A stretch of DNA of 64,000 nucleotides from positions 62,001 to 126,000 of the forward strand of contig JALHJB010000002.1 in assembly GCA_022839745.1 (NCBI GenBank), in the 5' to 3' direction. The DNA comes from Actinomycetes bacterium (GTDB taxonomy: Bacteria > Actinomycetota > Coriobacteriia > Anaerosomatales > Anaerosomataceae). Below, piece after piece: positions 45,389-56,093 of this stretch; positions within the stretch are counted from its first letter, which is position 1, and every line of letters starts with the position of its first letter. The notes under the pieces are model-generated. The model searched no databases. It saw nothing but the letters and a program-made list of their open reading frames with translations, and was not told the DNA's origin. The translations under genes were made by a program, and so were the position numbers.

Positions 45389-47186
45389 CGTGAGCCACCT
45401 CCGTGAGCTTCGCGTAGATCATCTCGGGTGAGAAGGGACGGCCGTCGTAGCGGTGGAGCTCATCATCCACGTCCACAAGGCACTGCTCGCGCACGAGGCC
45501 GCGCAGCTGCCCGGTGATGTTGCCCTCGACGATGATGCTGCGCTCGGCGGCGCCGAGGAACGCGCGTACTTCATCTGCGGGAAACGGCCACACGGTCACC
45601 ACCTGCATGGCGGCGACATTCACGCCGTCGGGCTCGAGCCAGCGCATCGCCTCGAGCACCGGGCCCTTGGTGGTACCGAAGAACAGGACCGCCACGTCGG
45701 CCTCGGCGGGGTCGACCCCGAAGGTCGCCGGCGCCGGCACCAGCGTGCGCGCCAGCTCGAGTTTGCGCATCCGCTTCTCGTTCTGCGCGGCCCGCACCTC
45801 GGCGGCTTCACCGCGCTGGCCGTAACCGTACTCGTCGTGCTCGTACGAGTTGCCGAGTTGCTGGGCGCCCTTCACGCCCGGAAGCACTCGGAGCGAGACG
45901 CCGTCGTCGGTGACCTTGTAGCGCAGGTAGCTGCCGTCTTCGGCGAGCGCCTCGGGATGGTCGGCAACGTCTCCCTCGGCCACGAGCTTGCCGCGATCGA
46001 TCGTCACGGCGTCGAGGTCGAACATCGGCACCGACTGCCGGTTGTCCGAGAGGTAGCTGTCGCCGAGGATGATGACCGGCGTCTGCAGCTGATCGGCGAG
46101 GTTGAACGCTTTCCAGGTGAGCTCGAACGCATCGCTACGATCGCCGGGGGCGAGCACCACGCGCGGGAATTCGCCTTGCGAGGCGTGGATCACGTAGCGT
46201 AGGTCGCTCTGTTCGGTCCAGGTGGGCAGCCCGGTCGCAGGGCCGGGCCGGGTGAGGACGCCCACCACCACGGCACTCTCACTCACGCCGGCCATACCGA
46301 ACGCCTCCACCATCAGCGCGAACCCGCCGCCCGCGCTCGCGCACATCGCTCGCGTGCCGGTGAACGCGGCTCCCACGACCATGTTCATCGCAGCGATCTC
46401 GTCTTCGGTGTGCTTGACGACCACGCCAGCCTCGCGCTCGTGTGCGGCCATGAAGTGCAGGATCGAGGATGCGGGGGTCATCGGGTACGCGGCGTAAAAG
46501 CCTATCCCGGCCGCAAGCGCCCCAAGCCCGACCGCCTCGTTGCCGTCCACGAGCAGTCGCTTCGGCTGCCCGGGCAGCGGCTCCACGGCCATCCAGAAGT
46601 CGCCTGCCAGCTTGGTGATGTAGCCGTAACCCACTGATGCCGCAGCCGCGTTCTGCTCGGCGATCTCGGGTTTCTTGTGCGCGAACTGCTCGCGCAGGGA
46701 ATCGACCAGGAACATGAGCGGGAAGTGCACCAGGCCGAGTGCCGCGCCGAGCGCCACGGTGTTGGCCATGATGGGGCCGCCGGCCTCCTTGGCGAACTTG
46801 GCGAGCGGCACCGGTACCGGGCGGATGCGGGGACTCGGCAGCCAGCCCTCGGTGGATGTCACTTCAGGGTCGAAGATCACGGCGCCCCCGTCCACGACCT
46901 CGTCGAGGTGGACGTCGACCGTCTCGCGATCCAGTGCGATCAGCACGTCCACAGCTTCGACGTGGCTCGAGATAGGCCTCGGGCTCACTCTGAGGGTGTA
47001 GGTGTTGTGACCGCCTCTGATGAGCGACGGGTACTCACTGAGGTCGAACACCTCGAGGCCGGCAGCCACGAACGAACGCGCCAGCGTCTGTCCTGCCGCC
47101 TTGATGCCGAGTCCGGCGGCGCCGCCGATCTTGATACGCAGCTCGCTGCCCCTGGGAGGAAGTGGCACAGAGAACGCCTCCTTCAC
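45381..47186 (-). CDS. korA: 2-oxoacid:acceptor oxidoreductase, fused gamma-alpha subunit
   Basis: The 601-residue partner of korB. The N-terminal gamma domain (about 15-195) has GGAAGLGIKAAGQTL. The alpha domain (about 215-601) contains VDGNEAVGLGALAAGIGFYA, YPMTPASSI and MCASAGGGFALMVE. Gamma-alpha fusion followed by beta is the typical KorAB arrangement. It provides reductive or oxidative 2-oxoacid chemistry coupled to ferredoxin in anaerobes. It is divergent from coaBC. Confidence 0.93.
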   Translation of the reverse strand: MKEAFSVPLPPRGSELRIKIGGAAGLGIKAAGQTLARSFVAAGLEVFDLSEYPSLIRGGHNTYTLRVSPRPISSHVEAVDVLIALDRETVDVHLDEVVDGGAVIFDPEVTSTEGWLPSPRIRPVPVPLAKFAKEAGGPIMANTVALGAALGLVHFPLMFLVDSLREQFAHKKPEIAEQNAAAASVGYGYITKLAGDFWMAVEPLPGQPKRLLVDGNEAVGLGALAAGIGFYAAYPMTPASSILHFMAAHEREAGVVVKHTEDEIAAMNMVVGAAFTGTRAMCASAGGGFALMVEAFGMAGVSESAVVVGVLTRPGPATGLPTWTEQSDLRYVIHASQGEFPRVVLAPGDRSDAFELTWKAFNLADQLQTPVIILGDSYLSDNRQSVPMFDLDAVTIDRGKLVAEGDVADHPEALAEDGSYLRYKVTDDGVSLRVLPGVKGAQQLGNSYEHDEYGYGQRGEAAEVRAAQNEKRMRKLELARTLVPAPATFGVDPAEADVAVLFFGTTKGPVLEAMRWLEPDGVNVAAMQVVTVWPFPADEVRAFLGAAERSIIVEGNITGQLRGLVREQCLVDVDDELHRYDGRPFSPEMIYAKLTEVAHDA

Positions 47187-47321
47187 GATGGTTGCGGGTA
47201 CGGTATCCTTTGTACCCCTGCCGGTGCGATCGCATCCTCATGAAGCGCGCCACCGGCATGGATGGCGTGCGTGCGACGCCTGCCGCGAGTATCGCACACC
47301 GGGTGGCCGAGAGGAGACGCC

Positions 47322-48533
47322 ATGGCGCTGGGCGAGTCGACGACCGTGCTCGTTGGGGTGACCGGCGGGATCGCCGCGTACAAGAGCTGCGAGCTCGTGC
47401 GCGCGCTCATCAAGCGCGGCTACCGCGTGAAGGTCGTCATGACGCAGGCCGCCACCGAGTTCGTCACGCCGTTGACGTTCCGGACGCTCACCAACGAACC
47501 GGTGGCGGTATCGCTGTGGGAAGACGACCCCTCGGCGCCCGTGCATCACATCTCGCTTGCCGAGGAAGCCGATGTCTTCGTGATCGCGCCGTGCACGGCC
47601 AACGTCATCGCCAAGATGGCGCACGGGCGGGCCGACGACCTGCTCACCACCAGCGCGCTCGCCACCGAAGCGCCGATCGTGGTGGCCCCTGCGATGAACG
47701 TGCACATGTGGCGCGATGAGGTCACCCAGGCCAACATCGCCGCGCTCAGGGCCCGGGGCGTCACCTTCGTGGAGCCAGAGTCAGGCGAGCTTGCCTGCGG
47801 TGATGTCGGCGAGGGGAGACTCGCGCGGGTCGAGGACATCGCGGCGGCTGTGATCGCCGAGGCCGAGCGCGCGCGCGACCTCGAGGGCCGTACGGTCCTT
47901 GTGACCGCCGGCGGCACCCAGGAGCCGATCGATCCCGTCCGCTACATCGGCAACCGTTCCTCGGGCAAGACCGGCTTCGCCATCGCGGCGGAGGCGGCGC
48001 GCCGCGGAGCGCGTGTCACCCTCGTGACCGGGCCCACGCATCTGGCGGATCCCTTCCGCGTGGATGTCGTGCGAGTGGAGACCGCGCTTGAGATGTACGC
48101 CGCGGTGATGGAGCAGGCGGCGACAGCCGACGCGGTGGTCGCCTCGGCGGCCGTGGCCGACTTCCGACCTGCCGAGGTCGGCGCCGGGAAGATCAAGAAA
48201 GGCGCGATGCCGGAGGCGATCACGCTCGTGCGCAACCCCGACATCCTCGCCGAGCTTGGCGAGCGCGACCTCGGCGGCGTGCGCATCGGCTTTGCCGCCG
48301 AGACCTCCGATGTGGAGCGTCACGCGCGTGAGAAGCTCCTGAGCAAGCACTGCCACATGGTGGTGGCCAACGATGTGAGCGATCCGGCGCTCGGTTTCGG
48401 CACCGAGTCCAACCGTGTGCTGTTCGTGACGCCCGACGGCACCACAGACAGCGGCGTCATCCACAAGCGCGCGATCGCGCGTGAGGTCTGCGACCGGCTC
48501 GCGCGCCTGCTGGATGGTGAGTCATCGGCGTGA
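47322..48533 (+). CDS. coaBC: Bifunctional phosphopantothenoylcysteine decarboxylase / ligase
   Basis: Carries out two steps of coenzyme A synthesis (403 residues). The N-terminal CoaC flavoprotein domain has GVTGGIAAYKSCELVRAL, the active-site His in DPSAPVHHISLA and APAMNVHMW. The CoaB domain begins near 190 with VLVTAGGTQEPIDPVRYIGN followed by SSGKTGFAIA. ATG 47322 follows GAGGAG. It overlaps the VanZ gene by 4 bp. Confidence 0.96.
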   Translation: MALGESTTVLVGVTGGIAAYKSCELVRALIKRGYRVKVVMTQAATEFVTPLTFRTLTNEPVAVSLWEDDPSAPVHHISLAEEADVFVIAPCTANVIAKMAHGRADDLLTTSALATEAPIVVAPAMNVHMWRDEVTQANIAALRARGVTFVEPESGELACGDVGEGRLARVEDIAAAVIAEAERARDLEGRTVLVTAGGTQEPIDPVRYIGNRSSGKTGFAIAAEAARRGARVTLVTGPTHLADPFRVDVVRVETALEMYAAVMEQAATADAVVASAAVADFRPAEVGAGKIKKGAMPEAITLVRNPDILAELGERDLGGVRIGFAAETSDVERHAREKLLSKHCHMVVANDVSDPALGFGTESNRVLFVTPDGTTDSGVIHKRAIAREVCDRLARLLDGESSA

Positions 48534-49120
48534 CCGGGTCCGGCGTGTATATCGATTCGGCCGCGGCGTTCATCGTCGCGATGGCGATCGGTGGGGTCTT
48601 CGTCGTGCACGGGTTGCTGACCGGCGCCCGCAAGCGCGCGATCCTCTCGCGCCTTTTCGGTGTGGTGTACGCCTCATGGGTCGTGTCGATGACGCTCCTC
48701 CCGTTCGCTCCTGGCCCGCTGGGCTCGGGTGCGGGGCTCGACGCGTACTGGCGCAACTCGGTCAACCTGGTGCCGGGGGAGACCATCGAGCTCTACCTGA
48801 GGAGCGACCTTGGCCGCGTGGCATGGCAGAACCTTCTCGGCAACTTGCTGCTGCTCGTGCCACTGGGTGCGCTCGGTCCGCTTGCCTGGCGCACGCTCGA
48901 TTCCTGGAAGCGGATCATCGGTGCGGGCCTGAGCATATCCATCTCGATCGAGCTGCTGCAGTTCGCCAAGCGCTTCTTCGATATGACCGGGATGACGCGC
49001 TCGGTGGACATCGACGACGTCATCCTGAACACCGCGGGCGTTGCGATCGGGTACAGCGCCTTCTTGCTCGTTCGCGGCGTTGGGCGATTGTTCAGCCGCA
49101 TCACCGCGCGACGCGGGTGA
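48530..49120 (+). CDS. VanZ family membrane protein
   Basis: A 196-residue membrane protein with four to five helices. The VanZ pattern is NLLGNLLLLVPLGALGPL, then IELLQFAKRFF and DIDDVILNTAGVAIGY. VanZ relatives lower susceptibility to some glycopeptides or lipopeptides, but most chromosomal members have unknown roles. The GTG start is coupled to the coaBC stop. Confidence 0.9.
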   Translation: MTGSGVYIDSAAAFIVAMAIGGVFVVHGLLTGARKRAILSRLFGVVYASWVVSMTLLPFAPGPLGSGAGLDAYWRNSVNLVPGETIELYLRSDLGRVAWQNLLGNLLLLVPLGALGPLAWRTLDSWKRIIGAGLSISISIELLQFAKRFFDMTGMTRSVDIDDVILNTAGVAIGYSAFLLVRGVGRLFSRITARRG

Positions 49121-49165
49121 CCCTGGCCGGAGCACGCCTCGCCCGTGTGTAGTTCGCGTGGATTC

Positions 49166-49245
49166 TCGCAGCGCAGCGCTGAGCTGCGACGCGATGGCAT
49201 CACACTTGCGTACCCGTGACGACCGCCCGGGGCGCGCTGTGCCCC
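49166..49245 (+). terminator. Hairpins between vanZ and the M23 peptidase gene
   Basis: TCGCAGC (49166-49172) pairs with GCTGCGA (49183-49189), and GGGGC (49229-49233) pairs with GCCCC (49241-49245). Neither is followed by a T-run. They may end the coaBC-vanZ transcript or form a leader for the next gene. A cyclic-di-AMP riboswitch, frequent before such genes, was looked for and not recognised. Confidence 0.35.
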
Positions 49246-49278
49246 TCGCGGCGACCTGTTCCCGTACGCAGGAGGCGT

Positions 49279-50088
49279 ATGAGTATCACGCGAAAGACTC
49301 TATCCGTTCGTCCCTTCATCGCGCTCATGTGCACACTCACGGCGCTCGTGCCGCCCGCAACCGCGGGTGCCGCACAGGTGGAGCCGGCTCCCCGCAGCGC
49401 CACGGTCTCCGTTCAGGAGTTGACCGCCGAGGTCACCAGCACCGCCATGGCCGAGGCGCGCCTCAAGCGCTCGATGGCTTGGGCCGAAGCACGGCTGACA
49501 GTGCTGCGTGACCGCCAGGATGCTGCCGAGGACCTCACGGTCCGTGCCGCGATCACCACCGAGATCATGGCGCTCGCTGAGGAACGGCGCGCCCTTGCGC
49601 TTGAGGTTCGGGAGGCATCCTTGGCGGCCATGACCGCATCGGCCGCGTACGCGGCGACCGAGGAGGCTCAGGCCGCACAGGAGCGCGCCGAGCGGATCGC
49701 CGCCTACGGACTGTTCCCGGTGGCGGGGGAGAACTCCTTCGTCGATAGCTGGGGTGCGCCGCGGAGTGGCGGCCGGAGGCACAAGGGCACGGACATCATG
49801 GCCACCACGGGTACCCCGCTGGTAGCGGTGAAAGACGGTGTGGTGACCTCGAAGTCGAGCCGACTCGGCGGTCTCACGATCTGGCTGGAGACGTCTGACG
49901 GCGTTCGCTACTACTACGCGCACCTCGATGAGGTGCTTGTGGCGAGCGGCGAGGTGCGTGCCGGCGATGTGATCGGCACGGTCGGGAGCACCGGCAATGC
50001 GAGTGCGAGTGCGCCGCATCTCCACTTCGAGATCCACGATCCCTCGGCCATCAATCCGTACCAGACGCTGCTCCAGATGGCCCGATAG
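49279..50088 (+). CDS. Secreted M23 family metallopeptidase
   Basis: A 269-residue exported cell-wall endopeptidase. The signal peptide (about 1-33) ends near ATAGAAQ. A helical coiled coil covers about 45-140. The LytM/M23 domain (about 150-265) has the zinc ligand H and D in HKGTDIMA and the HLHFEI ligand motif; the second catalytic His is in YYAHLDEV. ATG 49279 follows AGGAGG. All zinc ligands appear intact. Confidence 0.92.
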   Translation: MSITRKTLSVRPFIALMCTLTALVPPATAGAAQVEPAPRSATVSVQELTAEVTSTAMAEARLKRSMAWAEARLTVLRDRQDAAEDLTVRAAITTEIMALAEERRALALEVREASLAAMTASAAYAATEEAQAAQERAERIAAYGLFPVAGENSFVDSWGAPRSGGRRHKGTDIMATTGTPLVAVKDGVVTSKSSRLGGLTIWLETSDGVRYYYAHLDEVLVASGEVRAGDVIGTVGSTGNASASAPHLHFEIHDPSAINPYQTLLQMAR

Positions 50089-50112
50089 CGGGCAAGCCGC
50101 TGAATCTGGTGC

Positions 50113-50141
50113 TTGAAGCGGCGGCTCGCGACACGTACTAT
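50113..50141 (+). promoter_or_regulatory. Promoter of tRNA-Pro
   Basis: TTGAAG (50113-50118) and TACTAT (50136-50141) have a 17-bp spacer. A start near 50148 would give a 22-nt leader before the tRNA. Confidence 0.65.
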
Positions 50142-50169
50142 GATGCTCGCTGCCGGAAGGCGGCATGAA

Positions 50170-50246
<77 letters not shown>

Positions 50247-50263
50247 GCAAAACCCCGGGTGAG

Positions 50264-50293
50264 GGGCGGTGTTTCCGAAAGGGAGCGCCGCCC
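50264..50293 (+). terminator. Terminator after tRNA-Pro
   Basis: GGGCGGTG-T-TTCC (50264-50276) folds over a GAAA tetraloop onto GGGA-G-CGCCGCCC (to 50293). It is followed by TTCCCGCGTTTCT. The stable tetraloop hairpin just past the tRNA fits tRNA transcript termination. Confidence 0.6.
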
Positions 50294-50314
50294 TTCCCGC
50301 GTTTCTGGACCGAA

Positions 50315-50347
50315 TGCAGCCAAACGTGTAGCCAATACATGCAGCCA
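50315..50347 (+). repeat. Three 8-bp direct repeats between tRNA-Pro and the heliorhodopsin remnant
   Basis: TGCAGCCA (50315), TGTAGCCA (50327) and TGCAGCCA (50340) recur with 12 and 13 bp periods. Short direct repeats of this size beside a tRNA 3' end resemble arm-type binding sites of tyrosine recombinases. No integrase gene is present in the window. Confidence 0.6.
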
Positions 50348-50420
50348 TTCACGCTCATAGCCCTATGGCCCAAGGCAGTCCGTCTTTGAGAACTGCGCGC
50401 TCCATGCCTGCGTATACTGT

Positions 50421-50630
50421 TTGACGCCGGACTTCGTGTACTGGATCTTCGTGTCGATGTTCGTGTTCTTCAACAGCTTCGCCATCAACCAGGTGCTGCA
50501 GTACAAGCAGGTGGGCAAGTGGAAGGACTACCTCTTCGGCGAGTCGGCCTACGTGTTCCTCAGCCATGCCGCCAAGTCGCTCCTGGCGTGGCTCGTGTTC
50601 GCCAACGTGCTCATGCCGCAGCAGGAAGAC
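50421..50630 (+). pseudogene. Heliorhodopsin, C-terminal remnant (helices 6-7)
   Basis: About 70 codons match the end of heliorhodopsin, a retinal-binding membrane photoreceptor. TM6 is PDFVYWIFVSMFVFFNSFAI, the TM6-TM7 loop is VLQYKQVGKWKDYLFGE, and TM7 has the retinal-Schiff-base lysine in SHAAKSLLAW (K52 of the fragment). The TTG at 50421 is only the first possible start. Homology begins two codons later, and helices 1-5 are missing upstream, where tRNA-Pro and non-coding sequence lie. The frame also lacks the normal stop after MPQQED and runs on into the next gene. It is therefore judged a 5'-truncated pseudogene. Confidence 0.87.
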
Positions 50631-50665
50631 TCGGCAGGCTGGGCGCGTCGCCCGGCCTGGATCGA

Positions 50666-50703
50666 CCGTTGTACCCGCTTCAACACCGGAGCGGGTACAA
50701 CGG
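50666..50703 (+). terminator. 14-bp perfect hairpin between heliorhodopsin remnant and DUF5996 gene
   Basis: CCGTTGTACCCGCT (50666-50679) is the exact complement of AGCGGGTACAACGG (50690-50703) around a 10-nt loop. It is followed by TCTTGA, a weak T-run. It was probably the terminator of the lost heliorhodopsin gene. Confidence 0.6.
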
Positions 50704-50736
50704 TCTTGAGGCTCACCGCGAGCGAGGAGGACCGAC

Positions 50737-51654
50737 ATGAACGTCGAAGCCTGGCCCGAACTGGACTACGAGCAGTGGGCGCCCACCAAGAAGACCCTGC
50801 AGATGTGCGCGCAGATGCTCGGCAAGCTGCGACTCGCCCTCGCGCCGCCTCAGCCGGAGTGGCTCCATACGTGCCTGTACCTCGACGCTCGCGGTTTCGC
50901 CACCGGGCCGATGCCGTGCGGTGATCGCGTCATCACGGCCGCGCTCGACGTGTTCGACTCGGCGCTTGTCGTGCGGTCGTCCGACGGCGGCAGCGCCACC
51001 GTTGCGATCGGTCCCGAGCGATGCGTTGCCGAGATATGGGGCGATCTTGCCCGCGCGCTTGCCGGACTCGATGTCGATGCCGACATCTGGGAGAAGCCCC
51101 AGGAACTCGCTGACACGACGCTCTTCTCTGAGAATCGCGACGACTGCACGTTCGATGTGCTCCAGGCGCAGCGGTTCCATCGACTGCTCTGCACGGTCGA
51201 TGGGGTGTACGAGGAGTTCCGATCGACGTTCTTCGGCAGGACCAGCATCCAGTACTGGTGGGGCGCATCCGACTTCGCGGTGCTGCTGTTCACGGGGAAG
51301 CAGCTCGTCGCGCCCGATGACCGGGGCTACATCATGCGGTACGACCTTGATGCCGAGCACTACAACGCCGGGTTCTGGCCCGGTGACGACTCATCGCCAA
51401 CACCCATCTTCTACGGGTACCTCGTGCCGCGTCCCGACGGGTGCGAGGTGGCGCCGATGGAGCCGGAGCACGCCGGCTGGGTCGAGGCGATGGGCGAGTG
51501 GGTCCTGCCGTACGAGGCTGTGCGGACCGCTCCCGACCCACGGGAGGCCCTCCTCGGGTTTCTGCGTGCAGTCTATCGGGTGGCTATCACGCACGGCGGA
51601 TGGGACGCCCGGCAGTTCGAGTACGTCACGCCTGCGCCCGCGCGGCGCGACTGA
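50737..51654 (+). CDS. DUF5996 family protein
   Basis: A 305-residue protein of family DUF5996, function unknown. Characteristic segments are WPELDYEQWAPTKKTLQMCA, GKLRLAL, YLDARGFATGPMP, YWWGASDFAVLLFTG, AGFWPGDD and the C-terminal VLPYEAVRTAPDPREALLGF. No signal peptide or helix is seen, so it is cytoplasmic. The ATG follows GAGGAGGA. It is intact, unlike the heliorhodopsin fragment just upstream. Confidence 0.93.
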   Translation: MNVEAWPELDYEQWAPTKKTLQMCAQMLGKLRLALAPPQPEWLHTCLYLDARGFATGPMPCGDRVITAALDVFDSALVVRSSDGGSATVAIGPERCVAEIWGDLARALAGLDVDADIWEKPQELADTTLFSENRDDCTFDVLQAQRFHRLLCTVDGVYEEFRSTFFGRTSIQYWWGASDFAVLLFTGKQLVAPDDRGYIMRYDLDAEHYNAGFWPGDDSSPTPIFYGYLVPRPDGCEVAPMEPEHAGWVEAMGEWVLPYEAVRTAPDPREALLGFLRAVYRVAITHGGWDARQFEYVTPAPARRD

Positions 51655-51669
51655 GCGGCGGCAGCCGGG

Positions 51670-53454
<1,785 letters not shown>

Positions 53455-53539
53455 GCGTGTCCTCGGCTTTCGGGGGACAGGGGTCCGGACCACGACAACG
53501 ATACACGACGACACCCCCGTGGCGAGGGAACACCGGCAA

Positions 53540-53569
53540 TGGACACCACCCGTGGCCCGCCCGTATACT
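53540..53569 (+). promoter_or_regulatory. Promoter upstream of mltG
   Basis: TGGACA (53540-53545) and TATACT (53564-53569) have an 18-bp spacer. A weaker -10-like TATGAT is at 53622-53627. Transcription from the first would give a leader of about 95 nt before mltG. Confidence 0.5.
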
Positions 53570-53668
53570 CCGCAGGGTGACAGACCGTTGTCGCGGGGCC
53601 GATCGCGTGCCCGGCGAGCGGTATGATATCGGGGGTCTCGGGCTCACTGGTCCGGGGCTCTTTGCATC

Positions 53669-55033
53669 ATGAAGCCGGGAGGCCGCGTGGTAGACCGGGA
53701 ACCTCACGCCAGGTACGACGACGCTTCGACCGACGACACGCGCCATCGCTCGTTGCGGCACAGCCGTTCATCTCGCAGTGAGCGGAACCGGCGCAGTGGC
53801 CGGCGCGCTTCGAGCGAGGTCGTCACGCCGCGTGCCGAGGCTCCAGGCGCCGAGTCCCCGCGCGCCGCGCGTCGATCCCCCCGGCCGACTCGTCAGCGCC
53901 AGCCCAGGAAGACGCACGCCCTGCGTGGATCCAAGACGCGCACCACGCGTAGATCGACGACGGGCGCCCCGCGTGGACCGCGTTCAGGCGACAGCCGGCG
54001 CACGCTCACTATGGCCCTGGCGGGCCTCACGCTCGTGGCGGTCCTCGGCGTCATCGGCTACAGCGCCGTCCGGCTCTTCAGCGAGTGGCCCACGGCCAAC
54101 GCCCGGGTCGAGGCGGGTCTGCCCGTGCACGTCGTGATCGAGCCGGGGAGCACCACGTCGGCCATCGCGAGCCAGCTGGCCGAGCTCGGCGTCGTCGACA
54201 GCGCGCTGCTGTTCCGTTTCGCCGTCCGCGACGCGGGAGCCGACGGGCGTCTCAAGGCCGGAGAGTACGATCTCACCACCGGGATGGCGCACGAAGCCAT
54301 CATCGAGCGTCTCACGGCCGGGACGGCGGTCGAGTACGTTGACGTGACGATCCCCGAGGGCTTCACCGCGGTCCAGGTGGCCGAGCGCATGGCCGCGCAG
54401 GCAGGCGTTCCCGCCGACGAGATGATGCGCCTGTGCACCACCGGCGCTCCCCAGTTCGCGGCCGAGCATCCGTACCTCGCTGACGCGTTCAACGACTCGC
54501 TCGAGGGCTTCCTCTTCCCGGCCACGTACTCGATCGAGACCAGCACGCCGGCCCGGGACATCGTCGAGATGATGCTCGATCAATTCGACACGCAGGTCGC
54601 CACGCTCGATCTGAGCTACGCGGAGTCTCGCGGTCTCGATGTCGTGGACGTGGTGGTGATCGCCTCCATCCTCGAGCGGGAGGCGAGGCTCTCCGAGGAG
54701 TTCCCGCTGGTGTCGTCGGTGATCTACAACCGTCTTGCGAGGCCGATGAGGCTGCAGCTGTGCGCAACGGTGATGTACACGATGCCCGACGGCACGACAT
54801 CGCTCACCAACAAGGATCTCGAGCAGGAGACGCCCTACAACACGTACCTCCACGACGGTCTGCCCGCCGGACCGATCAGCAATCCCGGCATGCGCGCTCT
54901 GCAGGCGGCGGCGCAGCCTGAGGAGACGGACTATCTCTACTACGTCCTCACCGGCGCTGACGGTTCACAGACCTTCACGGCCACCTACGACGAGTTCCTT
55001 GAGGCGAAGCGCCGCGGACAGTCCGGCAACTGA
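53669..55033 (+). CDS. mltG: Endolytic murein transglycosylase MltG with basic N-terminal domain
   Basis: A membrane enzyme that cuts nascent glycan strands and sets their length (454 residues). The first about 110 residues are very Arg/Ser-rich and cytoplasmic. One membrane helix (about 112-135) follows. The YceG domain has a LysM-like N-part (VVIEPGSTTSAIASQLAELG) and the catalytic Glu in VVIASILEREARLSEE, with SVIYNRL. GTG 53687, six codons on, has a GGGAGG site upstream and could be the real start. Members usually lack such a long basic N-terminus. Confidence 0.93.
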   Translation: MKPGGRVVDREPHARYDDASTDDTRHRSLRHSRSSRSERNRRSGRRASSEVVTPRAEAPGAESPRAARRSPRPTRQRQPRKTHALRGSKTRTTRRSTTGAPRGPRSGDSRRTLTMALAGLTLVAVLGVIGYSAVRLFSEWPTANARVEAGLPVHVVIEPGSTTSAIASQLAELGVVDSALLFRFAVRDAGADGRLKAGEYDLTTGMAHEAIIERLTAGTAVEYVDVTIPEGFTAVQVAERMAAQAGVPADEMMRLCTTGAPQFAAEHPYLADAFNDSLEGFLFPATYSIETSTPARDIVEMMLDQFDTQVATLDLSYAESRGLDVVDVVVIASILEREARLSEEFPLVSSVIYNRLARPMRLQLCATVMYTMPDGTTSLTNKDLEQETPYNTYLHDGLPAGPISNPGMRALQAAAQPEETDYLYYVLTGADGSQTFTATYDEFLEAKRRGQSGN

Positions 55034-55139
55034 CAGACGGGGACCGGATGAGCGCCGGGGCCGGAGCTCCTGTGTGGTCGCGCAGAGGGGGTAGGCGCTC
55101 TGGTATCCTTATGGCGTCCGGACTGGAGGAAGGGGCCCG

Positions 55140-56093
55140 ATGTCCGCGCGTATCACCGCACGGTGGATCGCCGAAGGTGTGCTGCGCTCTGATGGTCTGG
55201 ATGCGGTGCCCGATGACCTCACCGGACCACTGTGGATCGACGTCGCCGATCCGGATGAGGCCGCGCTCGCCGCGGTGAGCGAGCGGATCGCGCTCCCGCC
55301 GCTTGCGGTCGAGGACTGCCTGCACTTCCCACAGCGTCCCAAGCTCGACACGTATCACGATCTTTCGTTTGCGATCTGGCTGCTGCCGCAGGTGGTCACC
55401 GACGATGGTGTCGTCACGCATGAGATCGACATGTTCCTGGGCGAGGAGCATCTCGTTACCGTCCACAGCGCCGACGTGCCGGCTCTGTCGCGTGTGATCG
55501 ACCGTGCCGATGCGCATCTTGCGCGCGGCGTGGAGTGGACGGTGCACGCGATTCTCGATGAGGCGGTCGATGAGGTCTTCCCGATCGTGGATGCCGTCGC
55601 CGACGACCTCGAGGAACTCGAGGACCTCATCCTTGCGGAAGCTCGGCCGGAGTACCTGCAGCGGCTGTACGCGGCAAAGCGCACGCTCGTTGCGCTCCGG
55701 CGGATCGTGAGCCCTGAGCGCGATGTGGTGCGAAGCCTCGCTCGCCTCGAGGCGTTCGTGGAGCCCGATGCGTACATGTATTTCGAGGATATCGGTGACC
55801 ACCTCGCCCGGCTGGGAGACGCGATCGAGACCTATCGCGACGTGGCCAATGGCACGATGGACCTGTTCCTCTCGGCCCAGAGCAACCGGATGAACGGCAT
55901 CATGAAGCAGCTGACGGTGGTGGCCACGATCTTCATGCCGCTTACCCTCATTTCGGGGATATACGGGATGAACGTGTTGCGCGGCATGTGGCCGCCTGCG
56001 AACGCGGCCTGGTCGTTTATGGCGATCATCGTCGCTATGGCGGTGATCGCGGTCTGGATGGTTCTCTTCTTCAGGAGGAAAGACTGGTGGTAG
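55140..56093 (+). CDS. corA: CorA family magnesium/cobalt transporter
   Basis: A pentameric divalent-cation channel (317 residues). A large cytoplasmic alpha/beta domain precedes two C-terminal helices (about 258-280 and 290-312). The channel signature YGMN lies at the end of TM1 (GIYGMNVLRG). The basic C-terminus is FFRRKDWW. The ATG follows GGAGGAAGG. The stop overlaps the next gene by 7 bp. Confidence 0.94.
   Translation: MSARITARWIAEGVLRSDGLDAVPDDLTGPLWIDVADPDEAALAAVSERIALPPLAVEDCLHFPQRPKLDTYHDLSFAIWLLPQVVTDDGVVTHEIDMFLGEEHLVTVHSADVPALSRVIDRADAHLARGVEWTVHAILDEAVDEVFPIVDAVADDLEELEDLILAEARPEYLQRLYAAKRTLVALRRIVSPERDVVRSLARLEAFVEPDAYMYFEDIGDHLARLGDAIETYRDVANGTMDLFLSAQSNRMNGIMKQLTVVATIFMPLTLISGIYGMNVLRGMWPPANAAWSFMAIIVAMAVIAVWMVLFFRRKDWW

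Noticed and set aside
49121..49278. A cyclic-di-AMP riboswitch before the M23 peptidase
   Set aside because: The expected conserved GGGGAATC-type and GACGGAC-like blocks of the ydaO class were not found; only two small hairpins are present.
50421..50924. Reading the whole 167-codon frame as one functional protein
   Set aside because: Only the first 70 codons match heliorhodopsin; the rest overlaps the DUF5996 gene in another frame and looks like antisense-quality sequence.
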